Part shown: piece after piece, positions 16,400-25,470 of the stretch
Layout of the letters: each line of letters begins with the position of its first letter
Position numbering within the stretch: position 1 is the stretch's first letter
Assembly (NCBI GenBank): GCA_945881775.1
Contig: CAMCVE010000010.1
Location: forward strand, 1 to 64,000
Direction: 5' to 3'
Length of the DNA stretch: 64,000 nucleotides
Origin: Bacteriovorax stolpii
Lineage (GTDB): Bacteria > Bdellovibrionota > UBA2428
The notes under the pieces: model-generated
The model's database searches: none
What the model was told of the DNA's origin: nothing
The model's input: only the letters and a program-made list of their open reading frames with translations
Translations under genes and position numbers: made by a program

Positions 16400-16428
16400 T
16401 TGGGAGGCTTGGCGCCCTGTGTTAATAC
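16400..16428 (+). promoter_or_regulatory. Sigma70-like promoter for the ribbon-helix-helix/lepA unit
   Basis: TTGGGA at 16400-16405, a 17-bp spacer, and TAATAC at 16423-16428 form a good housekeeping-type promoter. The predicted start of transcription lies only about 10 nt before the ATG at 16445, so the leader would be very short. Confidence 0.55.
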
Positions 16429-16442
16429 CTGGTACCCTAGGT
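16427..16442. promoter_or_regulatory. Imperfect palindrome over the promoter, possible autoregulatory operator
   Basis: ACCTGGTACCCTAGGT has ACCT/AGGT arms and a partly symmetric centre. It overlaps the -10 end and predicted start site of the ribbon-helix-helix gene. Proteins of that family usually bind short palindromes at their own promoters, so it is a reasonable autoregulation site. Confidence 0.35.
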
Positions 16443-16444
16443 GT

Positions 16445-16684
16445 ATGGCACGTAAAAAGATCTCCACGACGGTTTATCTCACCGAAGCGCAGGTCACGGC
16501 TCTTAAGGAGCTGCACAATCGCACGCGCGTGCCAATCGCCGAGTACATCCGCATGGGAATCGACATGATTCTCGATAAGAACTCGCATGTGCTTCCTGGC
16601 CAAACTTCACTTTTCGCAGAATTAGGTGGCGAGGAAGCTCCAGTCGGGAGAAGATCGCTCCACTCCAAAGCAGAGCAAAAGTAG
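16445..16684 (+). CDS. Ribbon-helix-helix (CopG-like) DNA-binding protein
   Basis: The 79-aa product starts [42 protein letters not shown]. The order of a short beta-strand (ISTTVYL) and two helices with PIAEYIR is typical of the ribbon-helix-helix fold. The ATG at 16445 is chosen over 16400 because the family starts at the basic MARKK. It ends 4 bp before lepA, so the two are probably co-transcribed. No toxin gene is next to it, so a toxin-antitoxin role is unlikely; a small transcription regulator is more likely. Confidence 0.75.
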   Translation: MARKKISTTVYLTEAQVTALKELHNRTRVPIAEYIRMGIDMILDKNSHVLPGQTSLFAELGGEEAPVGRRSLHSKAEQK

Positions 16685-16688
16685 AGAA

Positions 16689-18545
16689 ATGAATTTTCCA
16701 GTAGATCGCATTCGTAATTTTTCGATCATCGCGCATATCGATCACGGTAAGTCGACGCTCGCCGATCGTTTTATCGAGCACTGCAAAGGTCTTGAGAAAC
16801 GGGAGATGGAAGCTCAGATCCTGGATTCACTTTCGATTGAGCGCGAGCGAGGCATTACCATTAAGGCTCAAACCGTGCGCCTCAAGTTTCGCTCCAACGA
16901 TGGACAAGATTACGTCTTGAATCTCATCGATACCCCAGGGCACGTGGACTTCACTTATGAAGTCTCTCGCTCACTTGCCGCTTGTGAAGGGGCGATTCTT
17001 GTTGTCGACGCCACCCAAGGGGTCGAGGCGCAAACGCTCGCAAACGTTTACATGGCACTCGATCACAATCTCGAGATCGTGCCCGTGATCAATAAGATTG
17101 ATCTTCCGTCTGCCGACGTGGAACGCGTGCGTGCTGAGATCGAAGAAGTGATCGGCATTGATGCTTCTGAGGCCGTGCCCACCAGCGCCAAAGAGGGCAT
17201 TGGTATTCATGAAGCCCTCGAGATGGTCGTCAAGAACGTACCCTCGCCGAAGAACGAGTTTCAGAAGCCGCTTAAGGCGCTGATCATGGACAGCTGGTAC
17301 GACAACTATCAAGGAGTCGTGCAGCTCGCGCGTATCGTAGAAGGTGAGCTCCGCAAGGGCGAGCGCATTCAGCTCATGCACCTCAATTCGCTTGCCGAGT
17401 TCGATGTCGATAAGAAATTCTTTACCGTCACGCGCATTGGTTGTTTTACGCCTAAAGCGCTCGATCTGGATTATGCCGGACCAGGTGATGTTGTGTTTGT
17501 CGTGTCGGGCATTCGAAGCGTTCGAGAGACTCGCGTCGGCGACACAATCACGCACTGGCCCGATCAAGGCACCGACAAACGCGCGATTCCCGCGACCGAG
17601 CCCCTGCCGGGTTTCAAGCCTGTTAAGTCGGTGGTCTTTGCGGGTATTTTCCCAGTCGACTCAAAAGATTACGCCGACCTTAAAGAAGCTTTAGAGAAAC
17701 TCTGTCTGAATGATTCCGCGCTGATTTTTGAGCCCGAGTCATCTGCGGCGCTCGGTTTTGGATTCCGTTGTGGATACTTGGGTCTTCTTCATATGGAGAT
17801 TGTCCAAGAGCGCCTCGAGCGCGAATACAACATGAACATCATCACGACGGCTCCCACGGTGAAGTATCTCGTGAAGCTTGTGACGGGCGGCGAGGTCGTG
17901 ATCGACAACCCGTCGGAGATGCCGTCGCCCAATCTCATCGAATCCATTGAGGAGCCCTACATTAAGGGAACGATCTACACGCCGACCGAGTATATGGGAA
18001 ACGTCATCAAGATCTGCGAACAAAAGCGCGGGACCCAGGTCAGCCTCGACTACATCACGCCCACTCGCTGCGCGGTTGTGTACCGCTTGCCCCTCGGAGA
18101 AATGGTCTTCAACTTTTACGACCGACTCAAGTCCTCCACCAAAGGATACGCGAGTTTCGAATACGAGCTCGACGGCATGGAACCCTCGGATCTTGTGAAG
18201 CTCGACATCATGCTGGCGGGCGAACCCGTGGATGCGCTTTCTGTGATTGTGCACCGTCAAACCTCTTACGAGCGCGGTCGCGATCTTACGAAGAAGCTCA
18301 AAGAAGTCATTCCCATGCAGCAGTTTGAAGTACCCGTGCAGGCTTCGATCGGCAGCAAGATTATCGCACGTGAAACGATCAAAGCTATTCGCAAGAACGT
18401 TCTCTCGAAGTGCTACGGCGGAGATATTTCCCGCAAGCGCAAACTCCTCGAGAAGCAAAAAGAGGGCAAGAAGCGCATGAAGTCCTTCGGCAGTGTCGAA
18501 GTGCCTCAAGAGGCCTTCCTCGCGATCTTAAAGCTCGAAGACTGA
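16689..18545 (+). CDS. lepA: Elongation factor 4 (LepA)
   Basis: The 618-aa translational GTPase starts [27 protein letters not shown] (G1), followed by [26 protein letters not shown] (G3) and NKIDLPSAD (G4). The LepA-specific C-terminal domain ends with [29 protein letters not shown]4 acts on stalled or mis-positioned ribosomes and helps 30S maturation. The frame is open upstream to 16626, but the family start and spacing point to the ATG at 16689. Apart from the tight link to the ribbon-helix-helix gene, nothing is unusual. Confidence 0.97.
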   Translation: MNFPVDRIRNFSIIAHIDHGKSTLADRFIEHCKGLEKREMEAQILDSLSIERERGITIKAQTVRLKFRSNDGQDYVLNLIDTPGHVDFTYEVSRSLAACEGAILVVDATQGVEAQTLANVYMALDHNLEIVPVINKIDLPSADVERVRAEIEEVIGIDASEAVPTSAKEGIGIHEALEMVVKNVPSPKNEFQKPLKALIMDSWYDNYQGVVQLARIVEGELRKGERIQLMHLNSLAEFDVDKKFFTVTRIGCFTPKALDLDYAGPGDVVFVVSGIRSVRETRVGDTITHWPDQGTDKRAIPATEPLPGFKPVKSVVFAGIFPVDSKDYADLKEALEKLCLNDSALIFEPESSAALGFGFRCGYLGLLHMEIVQERLEREYNMNIITTAPTVKYLVKLVTGGEVVIDNPSEMPSPNLIESIEEPYIKGTIYTPTEYMGNVIKICEQKRGTQVSLDYITPTRCAVVYRLPLGEMVFNFYDRLKSSTKGYASFEYELDGMEPSDLVKLDIMLAGEPVDALSVIVHRQTSYERGRDLTKKLKEVIPMQQFEVPVQASIGSKIIARETIKAIRKNVLSKCYGGDISRKRKLLEKQKEGKKRMKSFGSVEVPQEAFLAILKLED

Positions 18546-18888
18546 TCGATGTCGGGATCATTTTCGGCCAAGTAAAAACCAGTCTCCGTTCAGTGTTTCT
18601 TTTGGGGCGCGGCTTTGGGCGTTGTGGGATTGACCTGGTCGTAACGGAAGGGAACCGGTTTTGAGTCGTCAATTGATCTGCGCACTGAAGCTTATCCTTC
18701 AGAAAGCTGTAGAAGTGGTCGTACGAAGAGCAGGACAACGCGGCGATAGGGTCCGACTTGTCCGTGCAGGCACACAGAAAAAAGCAGGCCCGCATCCATC
18801 CGGCGTGTCATCGGGCGAGCATCGGGTTTTGCGGAGTTCTGGTCAAGCCCTCGACTTGTGGGTTGGGGGCCGCTAGCGTAATGAACTC
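18546..18888. other. 343-bp intergenic region between lepA and pyrB
   Basis: No supported gene was seen. A 71-codon TTG frame (18661-18876) and a minus-strand frame reaching into lepA show no domain. There is a small hairpin (CTGAAG, loop, CTTCAG) near 18685-18705. The region presumably holds the pyrB promoter, but I could not pick a clear one. There is no good ribosome-binding site before pyrB. Confidence 0.4.
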
Positions 18889-19800
18889 ATGAGCCCCAAG
18901 CATCTCTTGAGCGTTCGTGACCTTTCTCCAACTCGCATCAAAGAGCTCGTCGAGCAATCTGTTGTGGACGGTATTCCGGTCTGTGATTCATTGCCTCAGG
19001 CCCCAGCAGTGGCGATGATTTTTATGGAGCCATCGACCCGCACCCGCACGAGCTTTGAGCTCGCCGCCAAGGCCCTCGGACGACGGACCGTGGTCCTCGG
19101 ATCTAAGGAAAGCTCGCTTTCGAAAGACGAAACCCTCTGGGACACGATGCTCAATCTTCATGCGATGGGTTGCGAGGTTTTTATACTACGCTCTTCAGCG
19201 GACGTTGATATCGAATCGCTTCGCAGTTTCTCAGTCGGACCGCTGATCAATGCCGGGGCTGGAATGATGGAACACCCCACGCAGGCTCTCCTGGACCTCG
19301 CGACGATCTGGAACAAGACGGCCGGACGCTCTTGGGAAACTCTCAAAAAACAGAGATGGGTCATGGTCGGAGACCTCAAGCGTTCTCGCGTGGCGGGTTC
19401 TTGGTCGGCACTGGCTGAGATGCTGGGACTCGACCTGCATTTTGTGAGTCCACCGGAGTGGGCGCCCGAGACTCTCGCCCCGGGTCAGACCTGGACGGAT
19501 AATCTCGAGAAGGGCCTTCAAGGCGCAACGGGACTCATTTCTCTCCGAGTTCAGAAGGAGCGTTTTGCCGAAGGTCAAACCTGGAATCCCCGGGAACTCG
19601 AGGCCTACGTCAAAAACTACCAGATCACGGCGAAGCATCTCAAAAAAGGTGACGGGCTGTGGATGATGCACCCAGGTCCTGTCAATTGGGGCGTCGAGTT
19701 AGAGGCCAGCCTTCTGAACTATGACAAGTCTTTGATCCTCGAGCAGGTCGCTCATGGCATGAAGATCCGCTCGAGGCTGCTCTACGACCTTTTGCGCTAA
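18889..19800 (+). CDS. pyrB: Aspartate carbamoyltransferase catalytic chain
   Basis: The 303-aa protein has the ATCase carbamoyl-phosphate site MEPSTRTRTSFELAAK and a loop with SSLSKDETLWDT. It also has the HPTQALLDLATIW motif, VGDLKRSRVAGSW, and MHPGPVNWGVE near the C-terminus. It makes carbamoyl-aspartate from carbamoyl phosphate and aspartate, the committed step of pyrimidine synthesis. The 80s-loop Lys is present in SKDE. carA and carB follow, so the product of the next genes is its substrate. No pyrI (regulatory chain) is adjacent. Confidence 0.95.
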   Translation: MSPKHLLSVRDLSPTRIKELVEQSVVDGIPVCDSLPQAPAVAMIFMEPSTRTRTSFELAAKALGRRTVVLGSKESSLSKDETLWDTMLNLHAMGCEVFILRSSADVDIESLRSFSVGPLINAGAGMMEHPTQALLDLATIWNKTAGRSWETLKKQRWVMVGDLKRSRVAGSWSALAEMLGLDLHFVSPPEWAPETLAPGQTWTDNLEKGLQGATGLISLRVQKERFAEGQTWNPRELEAYVKNYQITAKHLKKGDGLWMMHPGPVNWGVELEASLLNYDKSLILEQVAHGMKIRSRLLYDLLR

Positions 19801-19870
19801 ACGCGACTCGAATTTGTCGTACGAAATTGCTTGAGGATTCGGGTTCGCGGCTTTAGCTTTGCTCCGCAGA

Positions 19871-21037
19871 ATGAACGCCGACCAAGACTCCACTCTCGTG
19901 ACTCTCCTTCTTGAGTGCGGAGCTTCTTATTCCGCCCGAGGCTACGGTGATTTTTCCAAACCGCGCGGTTCGGAACTCGTGTTTTGTACCGCGATGAGCG
20001 GCATCGAAGAATCCCTCACCGACCCAAGCTTCGCAGGTCAACTCGTGCTCAACACCGTGTCACATGTTGGGAATACGGGATACACCGAGGAAGACATGGA
20101 GTCGGACCGAATCTGGGCCGAAGGCCTCGTGTGCCGACATCTCGAAAAAACCCCCTCCAGCTGGCGCGCGAAGTCTTCACTCAAGCAGTGGATCGTGGCT
20201 CAGGGGCGCTATGTGATTGAAGGTGTCGATACCCGCGAACTCACGGTGCTCCTCAGAGAGATGGGTTCGCAGCGTGCACTTGTTTATGAATCCTCCACGC
20301 TCACGCCCGAACAGGCTCGAAAGCACCTCATTGAAAAAGTCCCCCCTATGGCCGGACAAGATCTCTGCTCGGTGGTGAGCTGCAAAAAGTCCTACTTCTT
20401 CAAAGACGATCCCAAAGCCTACTGGCCGATGCGTTCGCGTGACGTTTGGGAAGGTCCCTCGCGCAAGGTTCTCGTTTGGGATTTTGGTGTGAAGCGCAAC
20501 ACGCTTCGCTTGCTCGCGGCCAATGGATTCGATGTCGAAGTTTATCCTGCTACGGCCAAGGCCGAAGACATTCTCGCTGCTGGCGCTGAGGGACTCATGC
20601 TCTCCAACGGTCCCGGTGACCCCGCGGCCGCGACCCATGTCATCTCCGAACTCAAGAAGATCCTCGGACGCATGCCCGTTTTCGCAATTTGTCTGGGGCA
20701 TCAGCTCGTGGCTCATGCGGTGGGAGCCAAGACCTACAAAATGAAGTTTGGGCATCGGGGGATTCATCACCCTGTTGTAGAGCTCGATGAGAAGGGGCAG
20801 GCCGTGCGCACCTGGATCACAAGCCAGAACCACGGATTTGCAGTGGACGACACGACGTTGCCCCAAGATGTTCGCGTGAGCTTTGTCCACGGCGACGATC
20901 AAAGTGTCGAAGGGCTTTCGTTGCCGGCACTTCGTTGTGAGACAGTTCAGTTCCATCCCGAGGCGGGCCCAGGCCCCTTCGATGCCGCGGGAATGATCGA
21001 CAGATTTGCAGTAAGGATGGGTACCGATGCGCGTTGA
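19871..21037 (+). CDS. carA: Carbamoyl-phosphate synthase small (glutaminase) chain
   Basis: From MNADQDSTLVTLLLECG the 388-aa protein shows the CarA N-terminal domain (GELVFCTA-like GSELVFCTAMSGIEESLTDPSFAGQ-type block, read here in two parts) and a class I glutamine amidotransferase domain with LSNGPGDPAAA, the catalytic Cys in FAICLGHQL, and the His/Glu pair in QFHPEAGPGP. It hydrolyses glutamine and channels ammonia to CarB. The start at 19871 is preferred over the TTG-type upstream frame at 19859. It lies 70 bp after pyrB and overlaps the next gene by 11 bp. Confidence 0.95.
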   Translation: MNADQDSTLVTLLLECGASYSARGYGDFSKPRGSELVFCTAMSGIEESLTDPSFAGQLVLNTVSHVGNTGYTEEDMESDRIWAEGLVCRHLEKTPSSWRAKSSLKQWIVAQGRYVIEGVDTRELTVLLREMGSQRALVYESSTLTPEQARKHLIEKVPPMAGQDLCSVVSCKKSYFFKDDPKAYWPMRSRDVWEGPSRKVLVWDFGVKRNTLRLLAANGFDVEVYPATAKAEDILAAGAEGLMLSNGPGDPAAATHVISELKKILGRMPVFAICLGHQLVAHAVGAKTYKMKFGHRGIHHPVVELDEKGQAVRTWITSQNHGFAVDDTTLPQDVRVSFVHGDDQSVEGLSLPALRCETVQFHPEAGPGPFDAAGMIDRFAVRMGTDAR

Positions 21038-21665
21038 TGAGGGTCTCGAAAAAATTCTACGGAAGTACTCCGAAGGCGGCTTCTACGAAGAGGTGAAAGC
21101 TGCGAAGGACGAGTTCTTCAATCGCGCCGGGAAAGTTGCGGAAGGCTCCGACCTCTTTGAAGGTCAGATGAAGGCGTTCCTTGACTGGTATCTTTTTGAT
21201 CGTCCCCTGAATCAGTTCGATCTCTGTCCCGTCAAAATGTACATGTTCGAAGAGGGTAAAAATTTACCCGACGAAGAGCGAGCTGTTTTCGAAGGCATCA
21301 CTCGCAGCGTTCATTCGATTTTTGAATTCCTAAAGATCAAGGGCAGCGATGTTTACGTCAAAGACATGGTCACGGGCGAAAAGTACGTGATCGAAGAGTC
21401 AGAGATCCGCGACGGATTCTCTAAGGGAGATGTCTTTGAAGGGCGCCTTATCCCGTCGGGAGATCGCTACGTGTTTGGCGAATCATTTATTTTCCATCCG
21501 CTCTCGTCGAAGCCCTTCATCAAGAAGCAAATCAAGCAGATCAAGTACCTCGACGATAAGCAGCGCCTGCGCCTCATTCACAAGCTCTCGATCATGAAAC
21601 TCAAAACCCACCAGTATTCGCATATCGATGCGAAGCACATCTACACGGAAAGTCCGGTCTTTTGA
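21027..21665 (+). CDS. Unknown protein between carA and carB
   Basis: The 212-aa protein starts within the last 11 bp of carA and ends about 14 bp before the carB ATG, so the three genes are one transcript. It is soluble and rich in charged residues. The blocks MKAFLDWYLFDRPL, VYVKDMVTGEKYVIEE and GDVFEGRLIPSGDRYVFG recall, in order and form, the domain that precedes SEC-C zinc motifs in some bacterial proteins, but no SEC-C Cys motif follows. The C-terminus is a basic helical stretch (KKQIKQIKYLDDKQRLRLIHKLSIMKLK). I assign no function. Placement suggests a link to carbamoyl-phosphate synthesis or mere hitch-hiking. Confidence 0.75.
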   Translation: MRVDEGLEKILRKYSEGGFYEEVKAAKDEFFNRAGKVAEGSDLFEGQMKAFLDWYLFDRPLNQFDLCPVKMYMFEEGKNLPDEERAVFEGITRSVHSIFEFLKIKGSDVYVKDMVTGEKYVIEESEIRDGFSKGDVFEGRLIPSGDRYVFGESFIFHPLSSKPFIKKQIKQIKYLDDKQRLRLIHKLSIMKLKTHQYSHIDAKHIYTESPVF

Positions 21666-21679
21666 GACGAGGAGATGGG

Positions 21680-24600
21680 ATGAACTCCACGACACCGAAA
21701 AAGAGAGAACTTCCCTTTAAGAATGTCCTTGTTTTCGGCAGTGGCCCCATCATCATCGGACAGGCCTGCGAGTTCGACTATTCAGGAACTCAGGCCTGCA
21801 AAGCTTTACGCGAAGAGGGGGTGCGAGTTGTTCTTCTGAACTCAAACCCCGCCACGATCATGACCGATCCCGGCATGGCTGATCGCACCTATATCGAGCC
21901 CGTCGATCCGATGACTGCGATTGAAATTATTCGCCGCGAATCGATCGAAGCGATTTTGCCTACAATGGGCGGTCAAACCGCGCTCAATCTGATTACAGCC
22001 CTCTCACAGATTCCAAATGCGCTCCAAGGCATTCAGATCATCGGAGCTAACCTCAAGGCGATTCACCTTGCCGAAGACCGCCGCGCCTTTCGTGAGCTTG
22101 TGCTCTCGATGGGGCTCGACACTCCTCGCTCGACGATCATTCGTAGCGTCGAAGAGTGCGAGGCCTTTGCGGCCGAAGTGGGCTTTCCGTTTATTTTGCG
22201 CCCTAGCTACACGATGGGCGGTACGGGGCAGAGCTTTGTGTTCGGCTCCTCGGAACTTGTTGAGAAAGTTTCGCAAGGACTGGCGGAGTCGCCGATCTGT
22301 GAGGCCCTCGTCGAGGAAAGTGTGCTCGGTTGGAAAGAGTACGAACTCGAAGTCATGCGCGACTCTCAGGACAACGCGATCGTTGTTTGCTCGATCGAGA
22401 ACCTTGATCCGATGGGTATTCACACAGGCGACTCGATCACGGTTGCTCCTGCACAAACGCTCACTGACCGCGAATACCAAGACATGCGTCGCGACGCACT
22501 CGAGCTCATTCGACGTGTGGGTGTCGAGACGGGCGGTTGCAATGTGCAATTTGCCGTCAATCCGGGTACAGGCCGACGCATCGTGATCGAGATGAATCCG
22601 CGGGTGTCGCGCTCGAGTGCGCTGGCCTCCAAGGCAACGGGCTTTCCGATCGCACACGTGGCAACGAAACTGGCGCTTGGCTACACGCTTCCCGAAGTCG
22701 TCAACAACGTCACAAAGACAACGATGGCCTGCTTTGAGCCGCCGATCGACTATGTTGCGCTGAAGATCCCTCGATTCCATTTCGAAAAATTCCCTGGCGC
22801 CGACGACATACTTTTGCCGCAAATGCAGAGCGTGGGCGAAGTGCTTTCGTTTGGAGCTTCGATCGGAGAAGCTTTCCATAAAGCCCTGAACGGGCTTGAG
22901 CGCAAATGGCCTATCTTCAAACCTGTTGATTCCAAGAATCCCATCGAAGCATGGCGGGCCGAGAGCGAGTTACTGCTGCGCAAGGCTCATTCTCGTCGAG
23001 GGTATGCGATTTGGGATGCGTTGGCGTCAGGCCTTTCTCCCGAAGATGTCTCAGCTCTGACGGGGTGGGATCCTTGGTTCACGCGCCAGATTCGTGGCTA
23101 TCAAGTGGAGACAGGTCTTGGGCCTCGGGCGCAGCATTTTGTAGGCGATGTGCGCTTTGAAATGATCGACACCTGTTCTGCGGAAAACCGCGCCATGACT
23201 CCTTTTTATTACACGACTCGAGAGAAGCTGAGTCGCTCGACGTGGGTTGATTCCCATTTAAAAGACTTCTGGAAGAAGCCAGATATTGATCCCAAAAAAC
23301 GCGGCCGTGTGGTGATTTTGGGCTCGGGCCCAAACCGCATCGGTCAGGGTATTGAATTCGACTACTGCTGTGTTCATGCCTCGCGCTCACTCCAGGAGAT
23401 GGGGTTTGAGACGATTATGGTCAACTGCAACCCTGAGACGGTTTCGACCGATCCGACGAGCTCGACGCGCTTGTATCTTGAGCCCCTTCACGAGGACACC
23501 GTCCGTGCGGTGCTCGTGCGCGAACTCGATCCTGCGATGAAAGCAGGTCAGGAGGCTTATGTTCTCTTGCAGATGGGCGGGCAGACGCCACTGAAGCTAG
23601 CGGCTCACGTTGAGAAGTGGGGATACAAAGTGCTCGGCACCTCACCCGCTGCGATTGATCTCTCAGAAGACCGTCTAAAGTTTGCGGAGCTCCTCGAGGA
23701 CTTGAAGATCCCGGCTCCCGAAAGCGTTGTCGTCACCGAATGGGAAGAGGCTCGCTCACTTGTCGAGAAGATGGGTTTCCCGGTGCTCGTGCGACCCTCC
23801 TTCGTGCTGGGCGGTCAGGCCATGAAGATTTGCTCGAACGAGCGTGAACTGCGCGAGGCCTATGCGATGGCTCGCGAGGTGAGTGAAGACTACCCTCTCT
23901 ACATCGACCGCTTCCTTAGTGATGCGGTGGAGTTTGATATCGATGGCATCTGCGACGGTGAGCGCGCCTGGATTGGCGGCGTCATGGAACACGTCGAAGA
24001 AGCGGGAATTCACTCGGGCGATTCAACCTGCGTGATTCCTCCATTGAAACTACCCGCCGCCAAAATCGATGAGATGGCCGGACTCGCTAAGAAGATTGCC
24101 GTGGCCCTCAAAGTTCGCGGTCTCTTCAATATTCAGATGTGTGTGCTGGGTGATCAGATTTACGTGCTCGAAGCCAATCCTCGTGCTTCGCGCACGATTC
24201 CCTTCCTCTCGAAGGCGACGGGTTATCCGATGATCGATTGGTCTCTGCGGGCTGCGCTCGGAGAGAATGTGAAGAAAATTGTACCGGCCGACCGCATGCC
24301 CGGTAACTATCGTTTGCCCAGCCACGGTTTTGCCGTGAAGGCTCCGGTCTTTCCATTCTCGAAGTTCAAAAGTTTCGATCCGATTCTCGGACCCGAAATG
24401 CGCAGTACGGGGGAAGTCATGGGGATGGATCCCAAGCCGGGATCAGCATTTGCGAAAGCCTACCAGGCCGCGGGTCTTCACCTTCCTCTCTCAGGAACCG
24501 TGCTCTTCAGTGTGCGCGATCTCGACAAGCAGCGCTGCCTGAGCCTCGCGCGAGTTTTTGATTTGCTCGGCTTCAAGCTCATGGGCACTCCGGGCACGGC

Positions 24601-24934
24601 CTCTTATCTCAAGAAGGCGGGTCTCGAATGTGCCGCAATTCCAAAGATTGGTCATTCGGCCTTGGGTGACGATTTACTCTCAGTCATTCGGGAGAAAAAA
24701 GTTCATTTGGTGGTCAATACCACGGGAGCCGCAACCACCCTTCGCGATGCGACGAGCATTCGCAAGGCGGCTCTTCAGTACCGAATTCCGCTGATGTCGA
24801 CGCTTTCCGGAGCTGAAATGGCTTCAATGGCAATTCAGAGCGTGATGCGCCAAGGGCTGCTGAAGCCGATGGCCCTTCAAGACTTTATCGAAAGTGGGCG
24901 TCTCTCGGATGAGCGTGATCCTGGCTTTGATTGA
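21680..24934 (+). CDS. carB: Carbamoyl-phosphate synthase large chain
   Basis: The ~1084-aa protein has two homologous ATP-grasp halves: FGSGPIIIGQACEFDYSG near the start and GSGPNRIGQGIEFDYCC near residue 550, each followed by its ATP-grasp signatures (RPSYTMGGTGQSFV and RPSFVLGGQAMKI). A C-terminal MGS-like allosteric domain follows (LFSVRDLDKQRCLSLARVF, then VVNTTGAATTLRDATSIRKAAL). It makes carbamoyl phosphate from bicarbonate, ammonia and two ATP. The ATG at 21680 has GAGGAG five bases upstream and is preferred over the TTG at 21662. The last 4 bp overlap the frame leading to greA. Confidence 0.97.
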   Translation: MNSTTPKKRELPFKNVLVFGSGPIIIGQACEFDYSGTQACKALREEGVRVVLLNSNPATIMTDPGMADRTYIEPVDPMTAIEIIRRESIEAILPTMGGQTALNLITALSQIPNALQGIQIIGANLKAIHLAEDRRAFRELVLSMGLDTPRSTIIRSVEECEAFAAEVGFPFILRPSYTMGGTGQSFVFGSSELVEKVSQGLAESPICEALVEESVLGWKEYELEVMRDSQDNAIVVCSIENLDPMGIHTGDSITVAPAQTLTDREYQDMRRDALELIRRVGVETGGCNVQFAVNPGTGRRIVIEMNPRVSRSSALASKATGFPIAHVATKLALGYTLPEVVNNVTKTTMACFEPPIDYVALKIPRFHFEKFPGADDILLPQMQSVGEVLSFGASIGEAFHKALNGLERKWPIFKPVDSKNPIEAWRAESELLLRKAHSRRGYAIWDALASGLSPEDVSALTGWDPWFTRQIRGYQVETGLGPRAQHFVGDVRFEMIDTCSAENRAMTPFYYTTREKLSRSTWVDSHLKDFWKKPDIDPKKRGRVVILGSGPNRIGQGIEFDYCCVHASRSLQEMGFETIMVNCNPETVSTDPTSSTRLYLEPLHEDTVRAVLVRELDPAMKAGQEAYVLLQMGGQTPLKLAAHVEKWGYKVLGTSPAAIDLSEDRLKFAELLEDLKIPAPESVVVTEWEEARSLVEKMGFPVLVRPSFVLGGQAMKICSNERELREAYAMAREVSEDYPLYIDRFLSDAVEFDIDGICDGERAWIGGVMEHVEEAGIHSGDSTCVIPPLKLPAAKIDEMAGLAKKIAVALKVRGLFNIQMCVLGDQIYVLEANPRASRTIPFLSKATGYPMIDWSLRAALGENVKKIVPADRMPGNYRLPSHGFAVKAPVFPFSKFKSFDPILGPEMRSTGEVMGMDPKPGSAFAKAYQAAGLHLPLSGTVLFSVRDLDKQRCLSLARVFDLLGFKLMGTPGTASYLKKAGLECAAIPKIGHSALGDDLLSVIREKKVHLVVNTTGAATTLRDATSIRKAALQYRIPLMSTLSGAEMASMAIQSVMRQGLLKPMALQDFIESGRLSDERDPGFD

Positions 24935-24966
24935 CGCTGGATCGCGACTCTGGCAGCTTAGCGGCC

Positions 24967-25443
24967 ATGTCTTCAGATAAGATCCCTATGACCTTAGCGG
25001 GGCACCTCGCTCTGGAAGAAGAGCTCCGGCGCCTTAAAGTGGTCGATCGTCCTGCCGTGATCGAGCAAATTTCTATTGCGCGCGCTCACGGCGATTTGTC
25101 CGAGAACGCTGAGTATTCGGCGGCTCGCGAGAAGCAGGGCTTTATTGAGGGCCGTATCGGACAGATCGGTGACTTCCTGGCGCGTGCCGAGATTATCGAC
25201 ACCGCAAACATTCAGTCAGACAAAGTTGTTTTTGGGGCCCATGTTACGCTTGTCGACCAAGAGGGCGCCAATATCACTTACCAAATCGTTGGCGAAACCG
25301 AAACCGATCTGCCGAAAGGTCGTCTCTCGATCAAAGCTCCTATTGCCCGTGCCCTGCTTGGCAAATACGTAGGTGACGAAGCTGTCGTGAAGACTCCTCG
25401 AGGCGAAACTGTCTTCGAAGTCATCAAGATCGAATACAAGTAA
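24967..25443 (+). CDS. greA: Transcription elongation factor GreA
   Basis: The 158-aa protein begins SSDKIPMTLAGHLALEEELRRLK and has the Gre coiled-coil tip SIARAHGDLSENAEYSAAREKQGFIEGRI, with the acidic DLSENAEY loop that enters the RNA polymerase secondary channel. The C-terminal globular domain contains YQIVGETETDLPKGRLSIKAPIARALLGK. It stimulates transcript cleavage in backtracked polymerase. The ATG at 24967 was chosen because the upstream frame lacks homology; MTLAGHLALEE at 24988 is an alternative start. It is in the same direction as carB and recG. Confidence 0.95.
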   Translation: MSSDKIPMTLAGHLALEEELRRLKVVDRPAVIEQISIARAHGDLSENAEYSAAREKQGFIEGRIGQIGDFLARAEIIDTANIQSDKVVFGAHVTLVDQEGANITYQIVGETETDLPKGRLSIKAPIARALLGKYVGDEAVVKTPRGETVFEVIKIEYK

Positions 25444-25470
25444 GGGCTCTTGTAGCCCGGCGGAGCTCTC

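Noticed and set aside
17739-18509. 256-codon open frame antisense to lepA
   Set aside because: Same reason; the lepA frame is fully explained by homology.
18600-18800. Possible small structured RNA (SRP-like GGAAGG segment)
   Set aside because: The conserved SRP Alu/S-domain motifs could not be aligned; only a small 6-bp hairpin is present.
18661-18876. 71-codon frame between lepA and pyrB
   Set aside because: TTG start without a ribosome-binding site and an Arg/Gly-rich random-looking product.
22004-22879. 291-codon open frame antisense to carB
   Set aside because: Long antisense frames are common opposite GC-biased genes; no domain or start signal was seen.
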